Below, piece after piece: positions 22,070 to 34,775 of a stretch of 64,000 nucleotides of DNA. Where the stretch lies: NCBI GenBank assembly GCA_038496445.1, contig JALMLS010000064.1, positions 1 to 64,000 on the forward strand, written 5' to 3'. The notes under the pieces are model-generated. The model had not been told where the DNA came from and did not search any database. It saw nothing but the letters and a program-made list of their open reading frames with translations. A program made the translations under genes and the position numbers. Every line of letters begins with the position of its first letter. The first letter of the stretch is position 1. The DNA is from Trichosphaerium sp. ATCC 40318 (lineage: Eukaryota > Discosea > Flabellinia > Trichosidae).

Positions 22070-23777
22070 ATGTTGGATAACGTTGCTGTATCCGTAGAAG
22101 TACGTTGTTGAATTCGTGAACAAAACAATACTAGTTATACGTGTCAGTACCCTTACACGCAGTTTAGACCTTTGGCATCGTATTTGCGATACTTTTTGCC
22201 GGGTTTTGTGCTTTCTTCATTTCTAAAAAGCCAAAGTCTTCAATATCGGTTTCATACGCTTCTACGCCTTTAAACAAATCGATTGTTGACGATTGCACCC
22301 TTTTAAGTGGAGTATACGAACCATGCCCTTGGATGATACACCCCGTTTTCCATAGTGCAGCAGGAGTAGTTATACGTTACCCACCACCACAATACGAAAC
22401 GTACGGGATCTGAACCGAAACCACAAGACATGAAGACCCGAAAACGATTTTCTGTCAAAAAAAACTAACAAGTTTCTTGCTTTAGATTCGTTGCTAGAGG
22501 TCCTACAGGGCAGACTTTCGGTTGTGACTATGTATCTGTGCAGAACAAACCTAAAGGCATTGTCGTTATACTCACGGGTGTCACTGGGCATAGGTATGCT
22601 TGTATTTTGCATTTACAATGATAAGGGATTGTGTTGATTGGTTGTAGTGGATGTGGTTACATTTCCCAAGTTGCTGCTGAAGTGGCAAAACATGACAAGA
22701 TACCTATTGTTGTAAACTACCCTGGTATGAAGCCTGATAGCACTGTAGAATCGGTAAGTGATGGTGTCAAGTATCGTTACTGTTTGTTTACAATAGTTTC
22801 TTTAGAAACCTTATTCTATGCGTCAGCATGACTTACCGCCAATCCTGGAGCAAGTTCAAAATAAGTTCGGACCAGATCTTGATATATTTTTACTTGGGTT
22901 CTCAATGGGTGGTAGTGTATGGATGTACGCGAAAAGCATGAATAGAAGATAACGTTAAAACCCTGTTTAGGCGATTCCTTCAATCTGAGAATGTTCCAAG
23001 TTATGTCAAAGGAGCTTTCATTGTATCTTGCCCATGGTACGTTTTTTTTAAAGCCAAGAAACGAAGACTTTAACACATTTTTAGGAACCTTAAAAAGACA
23101 TATGGATACCTCCTAGGGAGTGCTGCAAGGCGTTTTCTTATAGAAAAGCACTTTTTAGGTAGGTTTAAAGATTTTTATCAAAGGTACTAAGAAAAAAATA
23201 AGAAAGCAATCCCACCTTTTATTAACAACTTTCAGATTCAAAGATTTGTTCCATAACGAAACTGAGTTGGACCATGATGCTATTGTTAATGTACAAAAAT
23301 ACTCTTCTATAATGCACTAACACTTCTATTTAATAATAGGCCAAAACATGTGCTGAATTTCACGTGCACTGTACTGGACCTGTCAATAAGATTCGGATAA
23401 CAGAAACAGATCAAGATGAGTTTTTTAATATGTGGAGCAGTCATCAAGCTATACATAACGTTAAGATTCCTACATTAGTTTGTACAAGCGAAGATGACCC
23501 AATAGTACGGCGTTCTTTATTTTATATTGTTGTTAGTGGTCACTAAGTTGTTTTTGCAGGTACCTACTTTTTGTGTTCCTTTCGAAGAGTTGGAACAAAA
23601 CCCAAATATAATTTCAATTAAAACAAAACTTGGTGGCCACGCAGGTACTATTCTTGATAGGCGTTTTATGTTTCATTAATTCTTGGTTTAGCATGGTTAG
23701 AAGGTTGGATACCTTTTGGTGTATCTTGGGTAGATCGTGTTGCTGTACAGTACTTTAACACGCTTGCATCAAAGTAG
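22070..23777 (+). CDS. Alpha/beta hydrolase, ABHD1/ABHD3/YheT type
   Basis: About 11 exons; intron phases agree through most of the gene. The N-terminal MLDNVAVSVE exon is followed by a block typical of the family (GVYEPCPWMIHPVFHSA), then GIVVILTGVTGHS (oxyanion region), YISQVAAEVAK, VVNYPGM, and the nucleophile elbow LLGFSMGGSVW (about 22900). The acid is in TLVCTSEDDPIV (about 23500) and the base in LGGHAAWLEGW (about 23640-23710), so the Ser-Asp-His triad is complete. Members hydrolyse lipids or phospholipid-type esters. The substrate here is unknown. No N-terminal transmembrane anchor is obvious, unlike animal ABHD3. Ends at TAG 23775-23777. Confidence 0.83.
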
Positions 23778-24025
23778 TTGTAAGAGATTGTTGTAAATAC
23801 AGAAATCAAATGCACATGTGCGGCATGCCTTTCTAATAAAATAGTATCACAGTAAGAGGCAGCAATTGAATCTACTTAAACAGGGAACTGTCTATCGGCA
23901 ATTCATGACCGAACTTCTTCTAAAATTGAGCTCAATTTACCATTGTTGACTGATTTGACAAATAACGGAAAATGTAGTTGATATTTTAATCAACACGTGC
24001 ATCAACGCAAGCACTAGCAGTTATA
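23778..24025. other. Intergenic spacer
   Basis: About 250 bp between the hydrolase gene and the next plus-strand gene, with a CACGTG at about 23995, 31 bp upstream of the next ATG. No gene. Confidence 0.4.
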
Positions 24026-25765
24026 ATGACTGAAGAAAAACCGAAAAAGCCAATGAAGCGATGGTTAGACCAGTTAACAGACCACATACTACACCTCGTT
24101 CAAATTGACGTTGACTTCGATCTAGTAAATATTTTTATGCCAACGAAAACAACTTATTTACGCATGTATCTACTAGGATATGACGTCTTTAGACTCTAGC
24201 CAGTGTTTTTTGCACACTTACAAAAAAACAGACTTATGGAGCTACCTCAAGAAGTTTGGCATCATAGAGACTCTAAAAAAGCAAGGTATAATCAAAAAAA
24301 CCATTTGTACAATTCTTAGCTTTCTTTCATTTTTAACCTCACGTGTTTTGCTAAAATTACTTTTTTAGGTTTCAAATCGTTGGAACTCAAAACAGATACT
24401 TCTGACCATTTTGTTCATCAGTTGATTATCACTGATAAGGTATGTTGAATGTCAGCGTCAATTGTTGTCGATGCAACTCTATGAGTGATTGTTATGTACT
24501 AACACAAGCACAGAACCTTGTTCCGAAGCCAAATTATCCGGCTCATAATTTTTTGATACAATGCTTTGCAAGAAGGTACACTCTTTACTCTTCGTAATGA
24601 CTGAAAGCATAAGAGTTTGAAAGCTCGGACATGCGCACTAACATTTACCCGTGTAATTTATTTTGTCCGGACGTGGGATGGTAAATTTCAAGTTCCCTTT
24701 TTTTTTTTGGTAGCCTTTTGTTTTGCAAAGTGTAGTTTATTTTACCTGTTTCTAATTCAAGAAAGGAGATTGTACAATGTTCGAGACTTCAAAGTAAGCT
24801 CATTTTAGTAATTATATGCCAATAATGTTTAATATAGGGCCAGGATAGTGTAGATAAAGACACTGCAACTGTTATATCTGAGGGGCTAAATTTTGACATG
24901 GAGTTGACTGTTGTACGCCAGTAGCATCTTCAATATTAATTACATTCAAACCAAATTGTGTTAATAAAACCCTACTAGATTGAGTGGCTTTGCATGCAAA
25001 ATCCTACAAAAGAGTTCACAAAGGAAAGGCCTAAATTGCCCGGACAAAATTATCCTGGATTAGGTAACTTGCTATACCAAAATCATGGCTCATTCTAACG
25101 TTGATGTAGGCGTAGGAAGGAAGGTCCATAACATGCAAGTATATCTTGCAACATTAAAGCGTACATATGGCTTGAATTTAATTGTCTGTAGTACTAACTA
25201 TTCAAACAGAACGTGATGGTTTATTAAATGTGCCAGAGCACTTTCACTTGGCACTTTTTTACTTCCACAAAGTACATCATAATTTCTCAAGACTACTATT
25301 ACCCTCATAATCTAAACTTTAGGGGTACAAATTCGTTAACCCTGAGTATCAAGGATTTTTCATGTCACTCCTGTGTACGATTTAAAGATTTTACACCCAC
25401 GAACTTTTTTTTTCCTAAGTTAAATTGTAGATGATTTAAAGGCTGATCTTCTTGAATATGGACTTGCAAGTACGCTCTTTTAATAATACCATGAACTGAA
25501 TTAATATCATGCCTAAGCTGTATCGTGGGCTATGAGATATTTGGCTGTAAAGGATGATAAAGGTGTTAAAGTGAAATGGCTTCCTCAAGAACAAATTCAC
25601 CCTATTAGTTCACGTACTAAAACATACTTTGAAAGCGATGCATACAAGAATTGTGTGAACAAACATATCCACAGAGGAGTGTATAAGATAGATTGGTCAG
25701 ACGCTGCCGATGCAAAGAAGTATAGTGTTCATGCACCTTCAAAAATGAAGCTTCTAATAAATTAA
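24026..25765 (+). CDS. Conserved-looking protein of unknown function
   Basis: About 10 small exons. It starts MTEEKPKKPMKRWLDQLTDH and ends at TAA 25763-25765. Distinctive blocks are RPKLPGQNYPGLGVGRKVHN, RDGLLNVPEHFHLALFYHK, GYKFVNPEYQGFFMSLL and a C-terminal PQEQIHPISSRTKTYFESD. The order LPGQ-YPGLGxGR-DGLLN-PEHFHxA-FxNPExQG is well defined and looks like a conserved, compact soluble domain. I believe related sequences exist in bacteria but cannot name a family. The His residues (PEHFH) could be catalytic or metal-binding. No signal peptide or transmembrane segment. Several exon joins in the first third were not verified. Confidence 0.6.
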
Positions 25766-26123
25766 AAAATAAACACTTCTTTTCAACAAGTATGCGTTGT
25801 CATACTGTCCCCTGTTGAGACACCAGTGCACGTACATAAATCTATGATACATTAGTACTATACCTACGGTTGAGATCGAGATATTGTTTCTTTTCAGCTT
25901 GGTTTTAAGCTAAATCCGGATCCATTTATTTGGGATCGACAAAATGATGATATCTCATTCTCAAGTCCCTTAATTTAAACTTGGTGTTTACACAACGATT
26001 TATGTACCTTACTACATGACCTACAGTGACTATTAGGAGGTAGCTAATTATACAGCCAGATTTATTTATTTTTGTACGCTTACTCGCGTAGACTATCATT
26101 AGATATCGTGTACTAGTTCCAAA
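25766..26123. other. Intergenic spacer
   Basis: About 360 bp AT-rich spacer between two plus-strand genes; no ORF or RNA gene supported. Confidence 0.4.
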
Positions 26124-29100
26124 ATGCATCAAATCCGCTTATTATGTATTTTCCTTGCGTTTTATGGACTATCAAAGGCTTTCCCAGGTTAGACGAAAGA
26201 TTTCTAAACACAAACACAAATCTCGAGTTCTTTGTTTAACAATCGTTTTTAGTCGAAGGAGAAATGGTTCGGTGCATTGGAACTACAGTACCGCCTCCTG
26301 CTACAAATATTTTTTCTCCAGTAGATGTAACGATAAATAATACGCTTATCGAGATAGTACAAGGTTCATTTCGGACTGTAGACTTAACAACAACAAAAAC
26401 AATAATTCATTACTTTTCCCCAGCTACAACTGTAGCTTTAAGCGCTTTGTACACTCAATTAACGTTTACAAACTACAGACCTAGACGTACGCTAGTATTT
26501 TAATCGAAAACTCGACTGCAACTCCTTTTTTCGGCGCCAGTTGGTTTTTTTTTTATGGATTCCGCGTTAAAGACTGTTCCTGACTGACCTTAGTATCAAC
26601 AATTGGTCTTTCAACTTTTCCACCAGCTATCGCATCACAGATAACACTCAATTTTACTGGAGTCAATAGAATGCTGTACGTACATTGCAAAACAACAATT
26701 AATGTACTTGACACAATTTTGGGTCCACACAGTTGTTCTAATTTAGTCTAATCAACAAAAACATAATTTTAACTTTTTCGCAGAATATTCATACCGAGCA
26801 TGAATTTACAGTTAGGAGACGACTTTACCCTTGAAGTAAACTTTGGAGATCAAGCACCTACTCCTCCGCCTACTTTGCCACCTACAGAAGCCCCAGCACT
26901 AAACCCTGCAATACGTAAGCTTAGCAACACAGAAAACTGTTCTTTGAAACAGATCGGGTTTGCAACTCGCTTTTTTTTACAAGTAACGTTTGCACATTTG
27001 GTATAGTTTTGTAACATTGTATCTTGTAGCTGAGGGAACACCTGTGACTATTAAGTTAGCTTTCTCTGTTATCCCTAATGATAACCTTTTTGCTGTTGGA
27101 CCAACGACTGTATCAAGAACAGAGATAGAAGGCCAATATATAAACGGATGCCTTAACATTAGAACGGATTTAACGGAGACTAAATTAGTAATTCTAGCCT
27201 CTTGTTTCGACGGGTCTATCTCTACAGTTGGTTTTATATTCACACAAGACTTTGATAACTTTGATCCAGTCGGTAAGCTCAAACAAATGACAAAAACCAA
27301 AACCCTTTCGGTGCTAGCACTAACCTTGTTTTAGGTTGGACAAAAATACTTGATACGTACGACTTTACAGTCACCATATCAAATCCAGAAGTAAACAAAA
27401 TTGTGTACGTTAGACTGATGGATACACTATTACCTATCCATTATTTAAGGAGTAACCTTTTGTTGAATGGATCAACGTGTTATTAACTCAAGTGTTTAGA
27501 GTAGAATTTCCTGCAAATAGCTGGAATGATGGCGATGATTTCATCATCGAATTACTGTTCCCACCTGCAACTACCTTACCTCCAACAATTCCAACTACAA
27601 TAGCACCAACTACAATGGCACCTACTACAATAGCACCAACGACAGAAGCACCAACTACAATAGCACCAACTACAGAAGCACCTACTACAGAATCGCCAAC
27701 AACCATGCCACCTACAACACAACCACCTACAACTATGGCTCCAATAACCACCTTGCCTCCAACTACTGCCTTCCCAACTACAATAGCACCAACAATGGCA
27801 CCTACCCCTTCTTACTCCGTAGTTGGGACTGACTTTACAACGATTTGCGAAGGATGTTACAAAGACATGTTTGCAGGCCAGTTCAACTACTGTAATGGTT
27901 TCTATGCTGGTTCAACAATAACCACGTGTGAATGGACAGGTGGTCCAGGATTTTGCACTTTCCCTCCTAATAGAAGTATAACTCAATCAGAATGTCAAGC
28001 ACTATGTGACGCTGATACTCGTTGCCGATATTACAAGATCTACTTTGATAGTATATGTAACCTGATCTTTATGGAGCAATGCAACTTAGTTTTTGATGGC
28101 ACTGCTGGCAATATATTTGCTAAAATTATACCACCAACAACACTCCCACCCACTACACTCTCGCCTACAAACGCACCTACTACATCCGCGCCTACAGCCT
28201 CTACACTACAACCTACATCGGTTCCACCAACGATGATTCCAACAGCCGCACCTGTGGAAGAAATTATAGTGGGTACGTCTGATTAGGTTGAACCTAATTG
28301 CACACTAACTTTTTCTACTCAGCTGAAGGAACACCTGTAACCATTTCGATGCGTGTCAGTCCTACTGGTGTTGCCAACTTTTTTACACCTTCGAGTGTTA
28401 CTATTAGCAACACTGAGGTAGAAGGAGAGTATGTTGGTGGTCCTGGAACATTTACACTGGATTTGCTTACAGATAGAGTTGTACTTACGTACAGCGTTTC
28501 TGGAGGAAATCTTCGTGTCGCTGATCATTACTTTAAAGCAAGCTTTGAAGACTACAGGCCATTTGGTACTCTATCAACTAAACAATCACCTACTAATTAT
28601 TCTAATGTAGCATCAAAACTCGGAGACAACACATTCCCGTCGTCTGTATTTTTAACATTCCCATCATCAAAGGAATTACAGTATGTGGCATATAGCCTAG
28701 GCTGCATTTTTCTTCAAAGTTGGCCTCGAATTAATTAACACTTTTCTAGGCTCTTTGTTCCAAGTGCTGTCTACCCAGATGGAGTAGTATATAGTGTAGA
28801 AGTAATGCTTGTAACGCCACCACCTACACCTGTGCCAACAGTGGCACCAACAGCTCCACCAACACTCGCTGTAGTGTCTTTTCCAAAAGTAAACAACTTT
28901 ACCTTTTTGTTGCCTCAAACCAGACTAACTTCTTTGTAGATTCTTCCTCGATTCGAGTGTGTTGAAGATAACAACGATGGGACTTTTACAGCGTACTTGG
29001 GTTGGACGACTGATGTACGTCATATCAATACATAGTAATAACTTTGAGTAATGGCTAATAATACACTAGGAAACCGAACTAACTGTACCTTTGGGTTCGG

Positions 29101-29914
29101 ATAACTTTGTATCTCCTACACCTAGTGTAGATCCTCCAACAATGTTTAACGGATCATCACCTTTCTACCCTAGTACTGAATTATACGCAATGGTTTACAG
29201 CGGAGGATTGGCAACATGGACTTTAGGAGTAAGCACACTCTACCTAGATATCAACCTTTAGCCTATGTCGTCTAATATTAAACCTAGAGTGGTGTCGTTG
29301 CGTTTGAATCTGGGGATTTCAATACAACATGCAGGAATCTAGGTAAGAAAGAACACGTGTTAGATCTAACTGGTTTTTAAGATATCAAACTTGGTATTAA
29401 AATATCAGATCCTTTTCCTGCACCTGAGTCTGTAGTAAACAGGACAGCTCAAGCTGTACTTGATGAACTAATGACCAACAATACAAGGGTCAATATATCT
29501 CAGAAACCAACTGAAGGATCAAAACGTCAAGCGAGTACAACTGTTGTACTCACGTTCTCAAACGCACCAGATGGTTTGTCACAAATGCAACACTAACATT
29601 CTGCATTTCTAACTACTATGTAGCTCCTGATACTGAACCTCTAATCGCTGAGGTAATTACAGCCTATTTGGATAATCCAATCGCTGTTGAAAGAACAGAA
29701 ACAACAATCACTGCAAACGGACAAGTGCTTACAGTATGTTTTTGGTTTGGGTGTTTTTTTTGTGAATACTTATTGTCATTTTTAGAGTCCACTTGGAGCT
29801 CTAGCACCAACTTTGGAAACGGAAACAACACTACGTGTAGCACAGATAAGTAGTAGTGCTAAGTTAGCCAAACAAGTTTTTATAGCAATTGTACTTGCTT
29901 TCCTTTGTTTATAG
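26124..29914 (+). CDS. Large modular Thr/Pro-rich cell-surface protein with GPI-anchor signal
   Basis: Starts with a signal peptide ([20 protein letters not shown]) and ends with a hydrophobic GPI-type tail ([16 protein letters not shown], stop 29912-29914). In between are repeated modules: a beta-rich unit beginning (E)GTPVTI and containing [15 protein letters not shown] and a FxxYRP/FDNFDP end, seen at about 26280-26490, 27030-27275 and 28320-28565. Each is followed by a short strand pair (for example [20 protein letters not shown]) and a PTT/APT-rich linker. The longest linker is 27560-27810. A Cys-rich PAN/apple-like domain lies at 27830-28130 (CEGCYKDM...[18 protein letters not shown]). 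A domain resembling [16 protein letters not shown] (about 28950-29340), common in bacterial surface proteins, precedes the tail. Likely a glycosylated adhesin or coat protein. Confidence 0.7.
27560..27810 (+). repeat. Thr/Pro-rich coding minisatellite
   Basis: Imperfect tandem units of 12-18 bp encoding [16 protein letters not shown] and PTTMAPTT inside the surface-protein gene. Units differ at third positions, so this is an old, selected array rather than a fresh expansion. Confidence 0.8.
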
Positions 29915-30224
29915 TAAACAAGTCAAGATTATTATTACACAAGAGATGTACTTATTAGTAAATCCAAATAGTGGTGAAACGTAAAAAGCCACCCCAAAGA
30001 GCCATATGTAAATAAACAGCAAGTTGGTTTGTTTTCGTTTTTTTGTAAATCACGTGGGTTTTAAACACCACCAAGGGCCCTTTCAACCTATGTTTGTTCA
30101 AAATTGCTTGCTCTGCAAGTTCAGCAAGAATTGGAAAAACACACTGCGAGAGTGGGACTTGTGTTGACACACTGCGCAGAAATTTAAAAAAAAAAATAGC
30201 TACAAACACGTTCTTGGCTATAAC
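29915..30224. other. Intergenic spacer
   Basis: About 310 bp, including a CACGTG at about 30051 and a poly-A run at 30188-30197 shortly before the HAUS5 start. No gene. Confidence 0.4.
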
Positions 30225-33031
30225 ATGGCGAGTAGAGATAAGGATAAGCTGGCACGCACTGTCTTGGCGTGGGCAACCGAATTGGGCTATGAAACACCAA
30301 AAGGAAGTTACCCGCCAAAACGCGATTTGACAGTACGTGATGTTAAAAGGCTATGCACGGATGATTTAGCTGGAGTATGGACGTATTTATCACGCTATGT
30401 ACTGCCTGAGCCGTAAGCGTTATTATAATTCCCAAAACACATCACTAACGCTGATTTAGCGTCGTAGAAGAAATACGTGACAACCTTAAGCTGTATCCTT
30501 CTTAAAACAAAAAAAATCGTTTAAAACCTGATTGACATATTTCTACTTAACACTAAAGATACCAAATACGCAGACGCGCCAAATTGGAACAAACCAAAAT
30601 TTCAAATTTAAAAAAACGCCGAGATGCGCTTAAAGCAAAGATACAAAGGGCAGATGATGATATACAGACACTAAGGAATGATATTAACCATACAAAGAGT
30701 CAAGTAGTAGACAAGGGTACACAGAATCCTTGAAATGAAAAAAAACAAAAAAAAAACAAAAAAAAATTTGCTGACAAAGAAACGTAGGATACGCCGTTAA
30801 ACGTGTTACGAATGATATCCAAGATCATGGACGTCAACGTATACTATCTGAGGCGTACTATAACCAAGTAGAACAGAGTGCTAACGTCTTGGGCGCCTAT
30901 GCAGACGATTTGGCTAAAATGTCTTCTGTGCCATCAAGTGACACTCATAAAATTGTTGATCAGGTACGACGCTCAGACACATCTTGTTGTATCCTAGTAG
31001 TACTTGCTTTTATGTGTTTATATCATCTAGAAAGCTATAGTTGATGCATGCACATCTTTGACACGGTTGATAGAAGAGTACCATGCATTATGCACAACAA
31101 GCAGTGACGGTAAGTTTTTTCTTTTGTTCTTATTCAAAAAAAAAAATCACATGCTGAGCCCTCGCTCTCTTGCTCATGGTTATTAATATAGGTGATAATA
31201 CAGTTGAGAATAAAAAGAAGGACATTGTACAACAAATGACCGCCATCTCAAAGGTTCGTCATTGACGTTTTGTTGTGCGATCCACTTTCTAACTTTTTTT
31301 TTTCGATGTAGAGAATCAACATGCCTCCTTCTGATGTTTTGGCCTACCTTGCAGAAATTACATCGTCTTCACTTTCTATGTTCGAGAAGGACGCTCAAGA
31401 GGGCGACAAACAACTTGATGACAAAAACACGTACGTTTATAATCACGTGGTTTAAACCAAACGTTTTGGTGTTCACTTTTATCTGTTTAAAGGTTGTCAC
31501 AAGTTTTGGAGGCTGATAGCGCCAAGTCTATGGATGTACTCTCTGCGCAATCTATAGAACCTCTGCAAACAGTGGAAGAGCTTATTTCTGCACAACATGC
31601 GCGTCACGTACAACGGCATTTGGAGACAGCCAAGATCAACGCTGAGACACAAACCTTAATGCAAAAATTCGATGATCTCATTGCACAAACACAAGGCGCT
31701 CCTAATACACCTGGTATCGTACCAGCTCACAGAGCTCTAGTTAGGTACAGTGTATTACAAATATTATAAACAATTGTTAGTATTAACACGTGACTTTTAA
31801 GGGAAGTACTCGATGTTCAATTGCGTGCTGAAGCAGAAGAGGTTAGTTTAAAAAATTCATCTTGGAGTTTGCTGGTTTTGCTTATATATTAAATAGGCTG
31901 CGTTCAAGGCATCTCAACAAGCTCTTAAACGTTACAGCAATCTTCCTGAACAAAATAAAGAGAAACTAGCTTTCTTACAACATAAACTGACTGAAATCGA
32001 AGCATTGAACTCAGCTAATGTACGAACCCAACTTACTTTACTCTTTATCAACTAGTACTAGTACTGAAATGTTTTGTTTTTTAATTCTAGGACGCTCTTC
32101 GTATTCGTTTATCACTCTTATCACAACAGAACGACCGTGCGACAAAGTCATTGATAGCAAAACAGAACGCTGCAAAGACATTTGTACAACAGCATATGAG
32201 ACCTCTTACCGACCAATTGAAGGATGGTTTTGAGCCTCTTCATGAGGCATTGAATGTTGCTAGTGATACCATAAAACAAGGGTCATTGGACAATGATCAT
32301 AAGGCCAAAAGAGAACAGTACGAGTCTAGCTTTAACAAAACAAAGAATCATCCCCGTTTGATAATTTATTGGGTTTTTTTAGGCTTCGTCTTGATGAGAG
32401 TACAGCGAGACAATTATATGATGCCACTGAGTTTCCATCTTGGAAATCCCAATGGGATTTCTTAAAGCACGTGAACGACATTAAGCGAAACAGTAAGCAC
32501 ATCAAAAATTTGTTGTTGGGGTTTTTTTTCTTTGAAACTTGTTTGTATTAATCATTGCGTTAGTTGCCTCCATGACATCGACATGTAAACTTGCAGATGA
32601 TGAACGCGAGGATATGAAACAGGGTAATGCTGGTACTTGGTTAGAGGTACGCACCTGACTATCTGTTTTGTGATTTTCTAAGTTAACTTCTTTCAATAGA
32701 CCTCTAACATTACAATGCTCGAAAAACAAGTTGTGGCTCTTGAGAATGCTCAGAACTCTGCATGGCTATCAAGCCTTAAAAAATCTCTTATGGAAGCTAC
32801 ACGTGCTTTAAAGTATTGTACTACACTTGAAGAACTCTGTGACGACTGGTAAGCGCTCTTTGTGACTTTTTTTCCATTTTTTTTACCTCATGTGGTTTTT
32901 TTGTTCGTACTCATTTTTTGTACAAAAGGTGGAATCAGCCAGCGCAACATCATGTTCAATGGGTTAAAGTAGATGATAAATCGTTCGGACAGTGGTTGAG
33001 TGAATGGAAGAAGTTATGTCATAACTTGTAG
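30225..33031 (+). CDS. HAUS5: HAUS5-like augmin complex subunit
   Basis: About 15 exons. The N-terminal block WATELGYETP...TVRDVKRLC...AGVWTYLSRYV...EEIRDNLKLY matches the conserved start of HAUS5/AUG5. A long coiled-coil protein follows (about 30590-32760; KISNLKKRRDALKAKIQ and similar). The C-terminus WNQPAQHHVQWVKVDDKSF then QWLSEWKKLC matches the WWxQPxQxxxPWVxVxGxxxxQW block of animal and plant HAUS5. Augmin recruits gamma-tubulin to the sides of spindle microtubules, so this organism probably builds branched microtubules. Length is about 700 residues, normal for the family. Some short exons in the 31.8-32.6 kb part are hand-joined. Confidence 0.82.
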
Positions 33032-33486
33032 TATAGTACTATCACGAGTTAACCTGTCAAATTGTAGCAACAAAAAATAAAATTGTTTAAAGTAGAAAAA
33101 TTCCATACTATCGCGGTAGTCAAATAGTTTTATGAATTTGGGACATATCACACCTATGAGTACTCTTGAACTCGCGCCAAAACAAAAACTGATGGACTGT
33201 AGCCACAACTACTTTCCACATGTGCTCAACGACTGTTGGCTTCTTTAGTTGAACAAATATGAAGCAAAACAGATTCTGCACCATTCGATCTGTTGATCGA
33301 ATTCCTACTCATCAATATGACATTTTAAAAGTGCTGTTTTTAGGTGTTTGATAGTGTGTTATTAACAATAATTTGTACTCTTTGAACAAGCCAACTCAAT
33401 CAACCATTTGTTTCTGTAGCTATTCAGAAAAAAAGTCTTTTACATTCAAAACCTCACATCTATACAACAGCAGCAACTGATAAACT
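33032..33486. other. Intergenic spacer
   Basis: About 450 bp without coding character between HAUS5 and the YwqK-repeat gene. Confidence 0.4.
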
Positions 33487-34171
33487 ATGACGCAGCCACC
33501 TGCAAAAAAGGTACATGCACTTACACTTAATAATAGCTAACTGGCGAAAAAGATACTAGCTACTCATCATAGTCAGCCACTGTCAATTCTTGAACTGCCT
33601 GTGGAGTTACATCTTATTTTGACGGAAAAAGATCCAATAGTGTATAAAAATTGGACAGCGTTATCAAAGTTTACCGTGATAACTACAAGGTTTGACGCAA
33701 ATCTTCAAAAACATGGAAAATGGAAACGGTTTAAAAACAACTCAATCAAAATCCAAGAATCTTGGGAACAAGGAGTAAAATACGGAGATAAAAAAGTGGC
33801 ACGAAAATGGCCTATTGAAAATGCGTTATAATTATGCCAATGGCCTTCGGGAAGGAGAGTATAAGGAGTGGCACGCCAATGGACAACTGGCATTGTATTG
33901 GAATTACGCTCATGAGCAAAGACTACACGGACGTTGTCAGACGTGGCATGAAAATGGTGCCATGGCCTCACAGGGCACATATGTTAATGGCAGCCCCGAA
34001 GAAGAACATCTAGAGTGGGACGAGTACGGAAATAGCCTTGATATATCATGTTAAAAGGGTGGTAAGCTTCATGGTAAGTGCATAAAGTGGTGCGAAGACG
34101 GGGAACAACACGTTCGTTTCTGTGAAAATGGTCTCATTGCAGAGATACAAGTTATTAAAAGTGACACTTGA
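33487..34171 (+). pseudogene. F-box-like protein with YwqK/MORN-variant repeats, broken by frameshift and stop
   Basis: Starts MTQPPAKK, one 45-bp intron, then a short F-box-like LSILELPVELHLIL. From about 33790 come repeats of the YwqK type (KKWHENGLLKMRYNYANG, KEWHANGQLALYWNY, QTWHENGAMASQGTYVNG), where WxxNGxxxxxxxYxxGxxxG is the unit. Two lesions break the reading frame. At a six-A run (33790-33795) the frame slips by one base. At 34052-34054 an in-frame TAA separates the last intact repeat from a further in-frame one (KGGKLHGKCIKW...). The related gene at 42.5-43.1 kb shares the N-terminal layout. If the slip is a sequencing error the gene still ends early at 34054. Confidence 0.6.
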
Positions 34172-34291
34172 AACACTCTTAAACGTTTCAACTACTATCA
34201 TTGTCATAACGTAAGTAACTTACTGGGTAAGTTAAATAAACTATAAGCCACTTAGTGGCGAACAAAACAATTATCTGAACTAAGTTGTCAA

Positions 34292-34320
34292 GTTTGTTTG
34301 TTTGTTTGTTTATTGTTTAT
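34292..34320 (+). repeat. GTTT microsatellite
   Basis: Tandem GTTT (about five to six copies) followed by an imperfect copy, in the spacer downstream of the broken YwqK gene. Confidence 0.8.
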
Positions 34321-34381
34321 TGTCTGGGTTGACTTTCAGGGCGCAGATAAGGCCACTATAGAAAAGACGCCACCACCCGAG

Positions 34382-34775
34382 ATGGCTACTAAGCGCCCAT
34401 TCTCTTTGTGTTACTAAACAAACATGCTCGTACTTACGAGATGTTGTAGACGCTACCCAGTCTGTAAAGGTGAGGCTATGTCTCATATGTTAATTTTTCT
34501 TAATTATATTAACGATGCAGGATTCTATGCACAAGTATGAGGCGTGCGACATATTACCTAGGGAGTACTTAGACATTAATAAAAAAACAAAACTTGAAGA
34601 TCCAATCACAACTCTTTTAATCTATAGCCTTAAAATAAAGTCACTCTTTACCATGCACTTAAGTTTACAAGATACTCCATGTCTTTGTCTAGATAATGAG
34701 TTATTGTTGTTTGATAATTATTATGGCACAAATCTGTCAACTAAATACTTAGACGTCATTTTCAGGAATAACTAG
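34382..34775 (+). CDS. Hypothetical protein, structure uncertain
   Basis: An exon ending 34515-34775 reads DSMHKYEACDILPREYLD... to a TAA at 34773-34775. It follows an acceptor at about 34520 in phase with KQTCSYLRDVVDATQSVK (34413-34470). A plausible start MATKRPFSLCY at 34382 is in a different frame and meets a TAA, so either a base is missing or the true first exon lies elsewhere. No recognised domain. Confidence 0.3.
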
